Part shown: piece after piece, positions 1 through 9,904 of the stretch
Numbering within the stretch: position 1 is the first letter of the stretch
Layout: every line of letters begins with the position of its first letter
From: Kryptolebias marmoratus
Taxonomy: Eukaryota > Chordata > Actinopteri > Cyprinodontiformes > Rivulidae
Assembly (NCBI RefSeq): GCF_001649575.2
Contig: NC_051435.1
Location: forward strand, 7,067,633 to 7,131,632
Length of the DNA: 64,000 bases
Direction of reading: 5' to 3'
Notes under the pieces: generated by a model
Databases searched by the model: none
What the model was told of the DNA's origin: nothing
The model's input: the letters and a program-made list of their open reading frames with translations, nothing else
Program-made: the position numbers and the translations under genes

Positions 1-370
1 GACTCCTGACTGGGGGCCCCTCCCTCTCTGGAGGATCAATACATCCTTCAGTCAGATTGCTTCCCTGCCCTTCCCACTCCAGGCCTGGTGTGACTAATTA
101 TCTTATGTCTGTGTTTTTGGGCCTAGTCTCAGCTGCATTTGTTAATGCTGCCGGTGCCGGGGAAGAGTTTGATCTTTAGAACGAGATATCTGTTTATTTT
201 AGCTTATATCCGGTGCAGATCAATCAATATACACGGTCTACCTTTCCCCCCTTCTAAAAGATGGTGAAATTAGGGAACAATATGAGATGACTCAGAGTGT
301 GTGTGTACTGTGTGGGGAAGAGAAGAAAAGAGTGCTCAGGTAAAGCAAAATAGACTTTAGAGTCAGATCT
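1..370. other. Non-coding, no recognised feature
   Basis: No open frame of note and no repeat that I recognise. A short GT-rich run lies near 297-312. Family A begins immediately to the right. Confidence 0.5.
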
Positions 371-983
371 GACCACTGCCAAAGGCAAGATGCAATAATG
401 TTTTCTACATGCATTCATTTGTTTATACTGTTTGCAAAATATCTCATGAATCGCTAAACAGGTTTTAATGAAACATTTAGAGAGTAATCGTTGGATGTAC
501 AATTAAATCCTATTAACTTTTGGAGTCAGTCCTATTCAAGATGGCCGCCACAGCAAAGTGATCTTAGCAAGCATAAAAATGCTTATAACTCAAGTAAATT
601 TTTAGATGCTGAGCCGAAGGTGTGGTAGTAGCTGTGAGTCATATCCAACTTGTACTCTGAGCACAAACTATGTGGAAGTGATTGTGGATGTACTTCTGTA
701 ACTCATTAACTTTTGGACTCAACTCAAATTAAGATGGCTGCCACAGAAAGTGCTCTTAGCAAATGTGAAAATGGCTAAGGCTTTTACAGACAATAAGCTA
801 AACTGATGCTCGTTCAGCAGGTCATGTAAGATATTCCACTATCACATAAGAATACATATAAATGTTATTTTCAAAGCTTGACCTAAACAGCTCAATCATT
901 TCTCAACATAAGATGATCTGAAACTCTGGCGTGAAAGGCTGCAGGTGATATGCATTCCTTCAAGGGATGCTCGGTCTTTGATT
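371..983 (+). mobile_element. Family A copy A1, two central modules
   Basis: Orientation + is defined as the GGCGATAATG end first and the GCATTCCTT palindrome end last. The left end is recognisable at about 371-410 (degenerate AAAGGC...GCAATAATG). It is followed by the 'ATCTCATGAA...TTTTAATGAAAC' block and the module core AAGATGGCCGCC near 539. A second partial module follows, with AAGATGGCTGCC near 732. The right end has the decayed palindrome GCATTCCTTCAAGGGATGC near 951-969 and then a CTTTGATT tail. There is no coding capacity; the short ORFs here are chance. The family identity is by comparison with about 19 other copies in this window. Confidence 0.8.
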
Positions 984-2180
984 GTTTCTGCAAATAGTTA
1001 TTTGCTGTAGATATCACTTGATAACAACGAAGAGAGAACTGTGTTTAAACAACCTCCCTAGGCTTGACGCAATTAAAGTTCTTATCTGAAAGTCTTTATT
1101 TTAATTTAGCTCCTGTACACAAACTAAGTGTTTGTGCATTCTGTAGGTAATGTCACGTTCAAGAAACATTTTCTCACTTCATTCAATTTCCAGATGCTCT
1201 CTTCGTGAAACAGCTGTTTTTTCTTTTTTGAATCAGAAAAATTTTCCATATTAGCAATTTCAAAGGATTCATTTGCAGCAACAAATGAACCTAAACTCTA
1301 CCAGAATATTGATGTTTTTCCTCAGGACTCATAATCATTTAGGAAAATACACTGAGTAAAGATAATAACTTTTAGTTCCTATTTGTTAACTTGTGAATGA
1401 TTATTTTCCAGTCCTTTTGCACATTTGTCACAATAGATTATTTTCTTACACTTTGCTGTAATGATGAACGCCGTTCACTGTGCAGATAGCTATGATTATA
1501 AAAAAGTCTTTGGCCAAGCTCACTTTAAATTCACATGTCATCTCAGCTGCCAATGTGAGCTCTCTATTTTGTCATATTTCCTCCCCCCCATTTCTGAATG
1601 CATTAGTGGAAATTCCTCTGAAAAATTAACCAAGCTTGCTCTTAGGTAGCCACATAATGGGTTTGTGCTTCTTCATTCTCCTCGAGTGTACTGTTTAATT
1701 AGTTTGAGAGACCTAGCAAACAGAAGTGGACAAAAAAAAAAAATTATAGAGCCACCGTACAAACTAGATCTGGTGATTTTTTTTTACCAGGATAGGTGAA
1801 AACTAAATGATCATTTCTAGAAAATTAAAAGTGTAAATAAACCTGGAAAGCTAGAGAGGCTAAATAGGCACAGAGGAAATGAATTATTTCTGTCTTTTCT
1901 GTTTGTTTGCTTTATTTATTATTTAAATGCATCTCAGAAATATCTAATTACAAATGAAGCAATTAGATCATTTTACTAACGGAGTTTGCACTTGACTTCA
2001 CGGCCTTCATATTAGTGAGAAATCATTGTGTGGGTTTATTTTTGAACACAGACCAGAAAATATAAGTCCTTAATGTGATCTGGCATGTGTTAGCAGAGTT
2101 GAACTGAAAATTAAAAAAAAACAACCTACAACTGAGCTAAAGCTTTAAAATGTTATAGGAGTTTGACAGAAATGATCATT
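984..2180. other. AT-rich non-coding DNA
   Basis: No gene or recognised repeat. It contains short A and T runs, for example an A run near 1730-1743 and a T run near 1779. One 62-codon ORF (1461-1649) has no recognisable features. Confidence 0.5.
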
Positions 2181-2985
2181 TAAAGGTTTAGGATTCCTTT
2201 AATGTAATGTATATCACCCGCCATCTTTAATCCTAGAGTTTTGAACTAAGATCATCATCTGTTGAGAAGGCACAGAGTTGTAGACATTTTGCTTGAACCT
2301 TGAAAATAATGTTATGTGCAATGTCATGCTCAGAGTGTGTGTTGTGAATGTCTCTTAGCTTCTACCAAAACATGTTTTAGCTCAATATTTGTAAAAACCT
2401 GACTGAGGTATAGCTTTTTATGTGTTGGCTGGTTTTTATTAGCTGTGCTGACCATCTTGGATTGGATTGACTCCAGTCATTAATCAGTTTCAGCGATTAC
2501 TTTGTAAAAGTTTCATCAAAATTTGTCCAGTCGTTCATGCTATATTTTGCTAACAGACAAACCATGCTGAGCCCAACAGAAAAAATACAATGTTAAACAA
2601 AGATCTAGTGCAATGAGCAGCATTTGGAGTATCTGCTGTGAATTATTCCTAACTACTACCTGACCAGATTTTAGCTCAATATCTTTAAAATTGACTGAAT
2701 TGTAGCCATTTTAGTGTTTTATAAGGCAGCCATTTTAAATTGGGTTGTCTCTAAAAGTAAATCAGTTACAGAGGTATAGCTCTTGATTATTTCCTGAAAA
2801 TTTTATAAAAATGTGTTCAGTGGTTTGGGAGATATTTTGCTAACAGACACATAGAGTTAATGGTAAAGTTTTAAACAATGATCTTGTGCAATTTGTTCAT
2901 GCTCAATATATGTGTTGGGGATTACTCTCAGCTATTACTACACCAAATCTTTGCTCAATATTTGTAAAATTGGCTGAAGTAAGAC
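2181..2985 (-). mobile_element. Family A copy A2, three tandem modules
   Basis: In this orientation the copy opens with a decayed right end (AAAGGTTTAGGATTCC... then ATATCACCCGCC) at 2181-2222. It then shows the module three times in the same direction. Anchor phrases such as 'TTTTAGCTCAATAT' recur near 2376 and 2671, with 'TTTGCTCAATATT' near 2950. 'GATATTTTGCTAACAGAC' ends modules 1 and 2 near 2542-2561 and 2830-2850, and 'GATCT(A/T)GTGCAAT' begins modules 2 and 3. The third module is truncated at about 2985. This is the clearest case of internal module multiplication in the window. Confidence 0.8.
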
Positions 2986-4283
2986 AGAAAACCTGATGGG
3001 TATCAGTAAATCTGCTGTTTTCAATTAAGGCCTTTGAGGAAAAGATGAAAAGCCACTCTGGTGTTTGTTAGCATTCAAATAAGACATAGCCTTCAAATAC
3101 TACTCTGAGCCAAGTTTATCCCAGAATTTGAATCGTGTGCAAATCTATTGTTACATTTTCAGTTGAAACTGAGGTTAAAGTCATTTGTGAATAAAAATTT
3201 AAGCAGGAATAAGTCGTGAAATAAAATATTTATGACCAAAAGCGCATCAGTTAAATTCCCCGAGTGGAGATTTCTGAGGTCGTAGTTGCATTGCAGGAAC
3301 ATCTTCCAATCTGTTGCTGGGTGGTCTCAGTCAGAGTGTGCAAACTCAGTGCAGCTGATATTTTAACCAGGAGTGTAGGAACATGCTCAGTGTGACTTGG
3401 ATGAAAATGTCAGTCGGCAACAATTCAGCCGATGGAGACCGCATACGGCACAAATGTCAAAGTGAATATTTACCCCTGGCACAGTCTGAACATGAGGGTC
3501 TCGTCTGTGCGCTTGGCTGGACGCTTGGCCCTTTTTCTGAATTACATCTAATGTCACACACTTGGCTGTGGCTGGCTGCTTTTTCAAACACCATGTCTTT
3601 TTACCATCTCTTTCATCACTTTTCTCCTCTCTTGTTGTCCCTCATTACTGTTTGCTACATTTAATGAAATAAAAGTTAGCGTCTTAAATGCTAAGTCGTT
3701 GTGACAGGTGTGATATTTTGTCTGGATGTATATAACTCGGTGGTGTGAACCTCCGGAACGGGCATTCCTGTGTGATAATGTTTGCCTTCTAGCTTCCTCC
3801 TGGGGGGGTACACGCAATAATTTGCCAAATGGCCTCCAGGCCAGCTTACCAGCAAATCCACTACACGCACTTTCTCCATGCATGTTCATCTGTTACATTT
3901 TATATTGCTTAATAATGCTTATGAAACAACAGGCTATTCTGTGATAGAAAATCCTAAATAATTCAAGCTAATACTTTCGTAATGTCAGTGACCACCGAGG
4001 CCATTTGCTGTGCAGGGACTTTTGTTATGTTTTCCAACTATTGCATGAAAATGAAATGAATCACTGCCGGATTACTGTTTTTCACCTAAATTACCTTTTA
4101 TTATTTCTGTTCACAAGGCATTATACCTGCAGAAGAAACTTGGCATCATTCAAGGCAGCGTGAGTTTAAAAAAGAAAAAGAAAGAAGCTACATTTTTATC
4201 TGTCATGTCATGCATTTGACAAAGTTAAATAGAAAGTGTGCAATTAATTCAATTAATAGTCTTTTTGTTTAATCAGCACGTGT
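2986..4283. other. Non-coding DNA, overlapping short ORFs
   Basis: ORFs of 60-101 codons occur on both strands at 3383-3944, overlapping each other in several frames. None has a recognisable domain, a signal peptide with downstream gene structure, or splice context. I see no gene and no recognised repeat. Confidence 0.5.
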
Positions 4284-4429
4284 TGTGAAAGGGATAGTCC
4301 AGACATCTTGCTGTTAGATGGCATAAGCTAAAATGTAAAATTTTAGTTTTTCCACACAGAAACATATATTGTATGTTGCCTGTTTCTTTCTTTTTTGATG
4401 GTTCGAAGTCTTAACTCGGTTTGAGTAGA

Positions 4430-4685
4430 AATGGTTCGGGGGTGGACTGCACAGTGTCGCAGCTGGTTAAAACTGTTGCCTTCAAGGTCCAGGATTCGAA
4501 ACTCGGCTGGGGGCTTTCTGTGTGGAGTTTGCGTGCTTTCTTTGCGCAGGTGTTGTTTTTTTTACGGGTACTCAGTCCCAAAAACATGAATGTTTGGTTC
4601 CTTGATGACTCTAACACAGTAGGTGTGAGTGTATGTGCATCTCTATGTGGCCCTGTGATGGACTGCTGACCTGTCAGGGTGTTTA
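4430..4685 (+). mobile_element. tRNA-derived SINE (fish V-SINE-like), decayed
   Basis: A tRNA-like head contains a B-box-like GGATTCGAAAC near 4491-4501 and an A-box-like 'AGCTGGTTAAAACTGTTGCC' before it. The head runs into the body phrase CTTTCTGTGTGGAGTTTGCG near 4516-4535. It continues through 'CCAAAAACATGAATG' and 'TAGGTGTGAGTGTATGTGCA' to 'GGCCCTGTGATGGACTGCTGACCTGTCAGGGTG' (split here: 4649-4666 and 4667-4681). These phrases are characteristic of a very widespread fish SINE. The tail after the 'CCAGGGTG' equivalent is missing. Confidence 0.7.
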
Positions 4686-4921
4686 TAAACCTGTCAGATT
4701 TATGTTTCTCCTGTAATAATTACTTCAACTAAGTATATCAGTTCCCAGCTTCAGTCTTCACAAACTACAGCTTATTAGGACACGTTTAAGATGTTTATAT
4801 TAAAACAAAATTACATTGTTTGACATTAAGCAGCAGTTTCAACATAAAAAAAAAATTGTTAAATTCTGGTCTTAAATAGATTCACTCTAACCATGAACAT
4901 GTTGTTATGGCCTACGGAAAC

Positions 4922-5358
4922 AGAAAGGCAGGCAATAATGTTTTTGCTTGTCTGTGTTTGTGAGTTTGTCTATTAGCAAAATGTCGTATAAACCACTGGA
5001 CACATTTCATTTAATTTTAAACTCTCAAAAATAATCAGCAGGGGTACAGTTACAACTGAGGAACTTTTGAAATCAACCTAACTGAAGATGGCCGCCACAG
5101 CTAATTAAACTTAGCCAACACAAAAATGGCTTTAACAATCAGTTTTATAGATATTGAGCCAAAATTTGATGTGGTAGAAACTGAGAGTCATTCACATCAC
5201 AGACTCTGAGCCTGACATCTTGCAAAACGTTCTTTGTAAGGTTTGAGCAAAATGTCTGTAACTGATTTCTCAACATAACATGATGCTGGTTTAAAACTCC
5301 AGCATGAAAGGAGGCGGGTGATATGCATTCCTTCAAGGAATGCTAGCTGTTAAAATTT
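4922..5358 (+). mobile_element. Family A copy A3, nearly complete
   Basis: The left end 'GGCAATAATGTTTTTGC' is at about 4930-4946 and the module core AAGATGGCCGCCACAG near 5086. 'TTTTATAGATATTGAGC' and the 'TGTGGTAGAAACTGAGAGTCATTC' equivalent follow. The right end carries a perfect 19-bp palindrome, GCATTCCTTCAAGGAATGC, at 5325-5343, followed by TAG. The copy has one central module and is a good reference copy. Confidence 0.8.
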
Positions 5359-6945
5359 GTTATATTTTCCTCGTTTTTTGTTCTTTGTTTTCCCGAGACA
5401 AACTTGCATTTTTAAACTCTGCAGACACAAGCTTGAAATAAAACACATTCTGTGTTCATCTACATATTCAGTCCACCTTTAGTGGGGTCTAATCTCCATT
5501 TCCCTACTCTGTATGCAACAACCTGCCATCCTGTGGGATTTCCATCCCACCTGAGATGCGTGTTTATGTCTTGTTTGGGTAATATGGGGACGTTAAATCT
5601 TTCACCTGATGTTGCCAGCCTCGTCGCCTGACTCTGTCCTTGTTGACAAAACACTTGACCTTCAGATGCAGCGAAATGCCATCTGATTTAATACGCCCAG
5701 TTTGAATTGCCACCACTCATTTTGTCATCCGAGCGCTGCATTTTGGCACGGATGTGTCAGAGCAAAATACATTATGGTGGGATGAGTGGGGGGAAGTCAT
5801 ACACATCTGGACTGCTACTATGATTGCAGTGTAGTGCTTTAATAGATTAACCATTTTCGCTTGTACATCCTAATGTAATTACGCAAGAAGTGTCGACATG
5901 AAAAGACGTACAGTACAGTCCTCCTGAGCTTTGATCATTTGTGCCTCAAACAAATGTGAACCATGTAGGCCTCTTTTGTCATGTCTGAAAAAGTTACTAA
6001 ATTTATGCACTACAAATCTTTGAAGCTGCATTCATGCTGAAAGCTGTGATTTTATTCAAAATGACAGTGAGGGTAGTCATGATTCACCAAGGTCTTGAAA
6101 GATTTAGGATAGTATTGTGGATTCTTTTATCATGCAATGTTTCATTTATATTTGGAAAACAGGCTACTTTTTCTGCTCGTATTTTTTTTCCCTTAAATTT
6201 CTCTTTAGTTAGTTTAGTTACTTTTTGTCCAGTAAAATGTCTTGCAAGCTTCATTTACCCCTACAGCCGGTCAGTCTCTCCTCCTCACATAAGCACTAAG
6301 TCACTGTTAGGTATGTTTGCTCAAACGAGCATGTAACAGCAGTCATGTTCCCCACTGGTGTTGTCAAGATTAATTTGGTGTTTTCCTAATGCATGCTAAT
6401 GAGAAAGTTGTGTGCATTTGATTGTCAATAACGTGAAATACGGCTCTGCTCCCTAAATGCTGGCTCCGTTCAATATCCTATTAAAGTTGAATCACAGATA
6501 ACTTGGCGTGCATCAGGAAAGTAATCTGAAATTTGTGCTGACATTGATCCAGCAGGAAGGAGACCTATTGCTCCGATTAACACTGTTGCCCCAGGAGAGG
6601 AGTCCCTTGGCCATTAATAGCCCACTGTCCCAGATTTTACTTAGGCCATCTAAAATGCTTTTATTTATGAGATACACAGTAGCAAAGTATCGTGGGCACA
6701 GAATAGCAGTAAGTTTTTTACTTATCCCTGTGTTGTTTATCACGGCGGGTTTCATTTCCAGAAAATATCCTAACCCAAGTTATTCTCCTCATTTTTCAAT
6801 AAATGATATTTTCTGTTTTTACAACATTGTTTCCCAAAAAACAGAAGAAAGAAAAAACAACGGGGTGGTCTAAAAGGCAAACACCAGCTGAATACATTAA
6901 ATTGCAGATCATTTAATTGACGGTAGATGATGAAAATATATTTTT
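5359..6945. other. Unique non-coding DNA; possible conserved element at 6360-6720
   Basis: There are no recognised repeats. ORFs of 100 and 121 codons (6034-6336, 6508-6873) lack recognisable features and are opposed by other ORFs. The stretch at about 6360-6720 is less AT-skewed, holds several ATTA/TAAT homeodomain-type cores and an octamer-like ATGCTAAT near 6393, and looks less eroded than its surroundings. A regulatory role is only inference. Confidence 0.4.
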
Positions 6946-7413
6946 AAATTAAAGGCCTAGCATTCCTTGAAATCTATAAAAGTGACCTAAATGGTGCCAT
7001 TTTTGTATGTTTTAAGGTCAACTGGCTGTGGTGGCCATCTTGAATTGAATTGGCTCCAAATGGTAATCCGTTCTAGACGTACATCTAATGATCATATCCT
7101 GAAAAGTTCATTAAAATCTGTCCAGGGGTTCATGAGATATTTTGCTAACAAACAGTTAATTCAACAGTTAGCACCCAAGTTTTAAACGCAGATCTTGTGC
7201 GATCAGCTAGCTCTTAGAGGTGGGGGTCAGTTTCAGCTGTTACCACACCAAAATTTAGCTAAACAACTCAAAATGACTGAATCATAGCCATCTTTGTGTT
7301 ACTTAAGGATTTCTACGGTACAGACAAACGAACGCGTGCACACACACACAGATGGAGGCAAAAACATTATCTCTCCACTTCTTATTTATCGCCTTCAGAA
7401 ACAGGCGATAAAT
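6946..7413 (-). mobile_element. Family A copy A4 with perfect terminal hairpin
   Basis: The reversed right end 'AAATTAAAGGCCTAGCATTCC' begins near 6946; the palindrome is half deleted. The first module has GTGGCCATCTTGAATTG near 7030, and 'GAGATATTTTGCTAACA' ends it near 7133. A second module starts at 'AGATCTTGTGC' near 7190. It reaches 'CAAAAACATTATC' and then a perfect hairpin, ATTTATCGCC and GGCGATAAAT around a 10-base loop, at 7384-7413. Confidence 0.8.
7384..7413. repeat. Perfect 10-bp inverted repeat at the left end of family A
   Basis: ATTTATCGCC at 7384-7393 pairs fully with GGCGATAAAT at 7404-7413 across a 10-base loop. The same stem (TTATCGCC/GGCGATAA) with the same loop length occurs at 63196-63221 in copy A20. 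Confidence 0.85.
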
Positions 7414-8469
7414 ATGCTGTATATATTATGCATTTTTAGTAAAGATTTTAAACTGTGCACATTGCTGAATAAGGACATTATGACTCATAAAGCTTTAAAG
7501 ATGGACTGAATGTGACGTCGCGCTCACACACTCTAAAGTTGCAGCTTGTCAGACACGACCATGTGGTCTGCCTGTGAAACCATAAACGAGCATTTTATCA
7601 TTCATCCTTTCAAGTCTCTGTCATTTTAGTAGATGAACTGTTTTTTCAAAGAAAGTTGATAGCAAGGGAGGTTCTACTAGACTTTAATCTGTTTTTTTTT
7701 CTTGTTTTTGTAGTTGATGTTTTTAGCTACGCTTCAAGATGTGGCATTTAGTCTGCCCTTAACACTATTTGAAGATAAAGAGGTTTGAATTCCTGGTTAC
7801 AGTTTTTGTCACTTTGGAAATCACCTCAGAAGCAGCCTAATGGGTGCCTTGACATATTTTCAGCAGAGGACATAAACTTCTGCAAAATGCCATAAACTTA
7901 TTTGAAGTGTGCCATTTTCCCCCTACAGAATGAGGTGATGTTGTTTACTGTCAGCTCATGGGAGATTGCACCAGCTCAAAATGGGATTGCCTGATCACAT
8001 GATAAAATTTATAACATGTATGAAAAAGTTCATCTATTAAACAGCCCCCAGGAAAAGGAGAGAAAATCTTTGTTTTAGATCTTTGTTTTCTTTCATCCAT
8101 TTTATTAAAAAAAGAAAAAAAAACCTTTGATAAGGACATTTTCTTAGGCTAAATGAGGCCAGTAATGAGCTGTGGCATCACTGTTTATGCATGTCCTTGA
8201 CATTCACTTTGAGAAAAGGGGTAAAGGCGTCCTTCTAAACAGATCTTAAAAGTCCACTGGAAGGGATAAATGTCAGTGTGCCTCGCTGAGAAATTGCCAT
8301 GCCTTTTTTCTTCCTCACCGACCTTCACTGTGTCCACCCTAAAGAAAATTAGCTGGATATTAATAAATAATCAGTATGTATACTCTGATGAAAGTGATTC
8401 CTTGAGACAGACTGGATTTGTCTACCGTAAAAGCATGCCCTTAAACTGATAATTAATTTGTGTGTTTGG
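7414..8469. other. AT-rich non-coding DNA
   Basis: No gene and no recognised repeat. A CRE-like TGACGTCG occurs near 7512. Short A/T runs occur near 8106-8121. Confidence 0.5.
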
Positions 8470-9904
8470 TTAAAAGGATAGCCTGGTCAAAAGGACAAAC
8501 CTCCCCTAGTGGCTGACTGCAGTACAATTTTTAGGTTCCTGTCCCTCCATATAAACAAATGGAACATTTTCCTGTATAAAAAAGAAAAAAGCACCCTTTA
8601 GGTTTTGGGTGTTGATTTCAGGGGTGGAAATTAGCACCAGCCACTGGCCAAATGCGGGTAAATATTTGAAGTGGCGGGTGAATTTGATCAACACACACTC
8701 CACTGTGGCGGGTTGGCAATTTGAACAGAAAAGGTGTTATTTGTCCTCTTGACATATAGGGGGCAGTAATGTGCTCGAGTTGCTGCTGTTACATCGAGCC
8801 GCGTTCCCCCATCAGATACGGTTCCCCCTGCGTCTCCGTAAATAATGACTTATCTATTAACAGAATTGTGTAGAGGGGCAAATATTTCTCATTAAAAAAC
8901 AAAAAAANNNNNNNNNNNNNNNNNNNNNNNNNNNNNNNNNNNNNNNNNNNNNNNNNNNNNNNNNNNNNNNNNNNNNNNNNNNNNNNNNNNNNNNNNNNNN
9001 NNNNNNNNNNNNNNNNNNNNNNNNNNNNNNNNNNNNNNNNNNNNNNNNNNNNNNNNNNNNNNNNNNNNNNNNNNNNNNNNNNNNNNNNNNNNNNNNNNNN
9101 NNNNNNNNNNNNNNNNNNNNNNNNNNNNNNNNNNNNNNNNNNNNNNNNNTATTACAACAGTTCACTGCAAACCCATATGATGCACTTGATCCACTACAGA
9201 TTACATGCAGTCTAACACCAATTAGGTGTTGTGATGAGAAGCTATTTTATTTTCTGTTTTTCAAGAGTAGTCGAGGGAAGAACTGAAAGTTAAACGTTTT
9301 TTTTTTTAACTAAAACAATGACGTCATGACGTTGGTCAGTGTACGTTCACGCCTATGGCCGGTGTTCTGACGATCAGATTTTCCTACCGTAGCACGGCTA
9401 AACAGCGATGTCTAACGGTCGGTGCTACCTGTCAAAAACTGCTACCGTCATGTTTACAAACCGAAAACTATAGAGGTTTGTGTTAATGTTAAATATCATC
9501 GGATACTGAAGTGGAAGCTTAGGAGTTATGCTTAGCATAGCATTGGAACAATTTATATCTCCGACAAAAACCTTTCTAAAACCACAAAAACCACTTTCAT
9601 CAGAATATCCTACCTGTTAAATATAAGCGCGTGCTGAGCATAGACCATATAAGTATTGGTGTCTTGACTCGTTGTAATGTAGCTCTCCTTCATGTCAGTA
9701 TGTTGTTTTTTGCAAAAAAGTTGTTTTAGAAGCTGGAAAAGCTATTTAAAAATAAGGACCCTTGTTTTGCTATCCATTATCCTAGACTGTAGGAAGACTT
9801 CTGACCTTTTCCCCATACTCCATGCTCTACAACTAATAAGGTACTAACTATCGATATCTTTCTGACAGAACATCACTTTCAAAATGATCAGACTATCCCT
9901 TTAA
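8470..9904. mobile_element. Family B long copy: TTAA-bounded TIR element across an assembly gap
   Basis: The left end TTAAAAGGATAGCCTGGTCA begins at 8470. The right end, read on the other strand, is TTAAAGGGATAGTCTGATCA and ends at 9904. The two match at 17 of 20 positions and both start with TTAA. The right 200 bases (about 9700-9904) match the shorter copy at 49786-50055 ('CAGACCCTTGTTCAGCTAGC', 'AAGACTTCTGCC', 'CATACTCCATGCTCTAC' equivalents). No transposase is visible, but 242 bases are unknown. A TTAA target site would fit piggyBac- or Kolobok-type elements; superfamily is not established. Confidence 0.55.
8908..9149. other. Assembly gap (242 N)
   Basis: A run of N starts right after an A-rich stretch (AAAAAACAAAAAAA). 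Any ORF spanning it is meaningless. Confidence 0.99.

Noticed and set aside
4284..4330. GTGAAAGGGATAGTCCAGAC, similar to the family B end
   Set aside because: Only about 14 bases match and no opposite terminus or interior homology was found nearby.
8857..9165. 102-codon minus ORF
   Set aside because: It is almost wholly the N gap.
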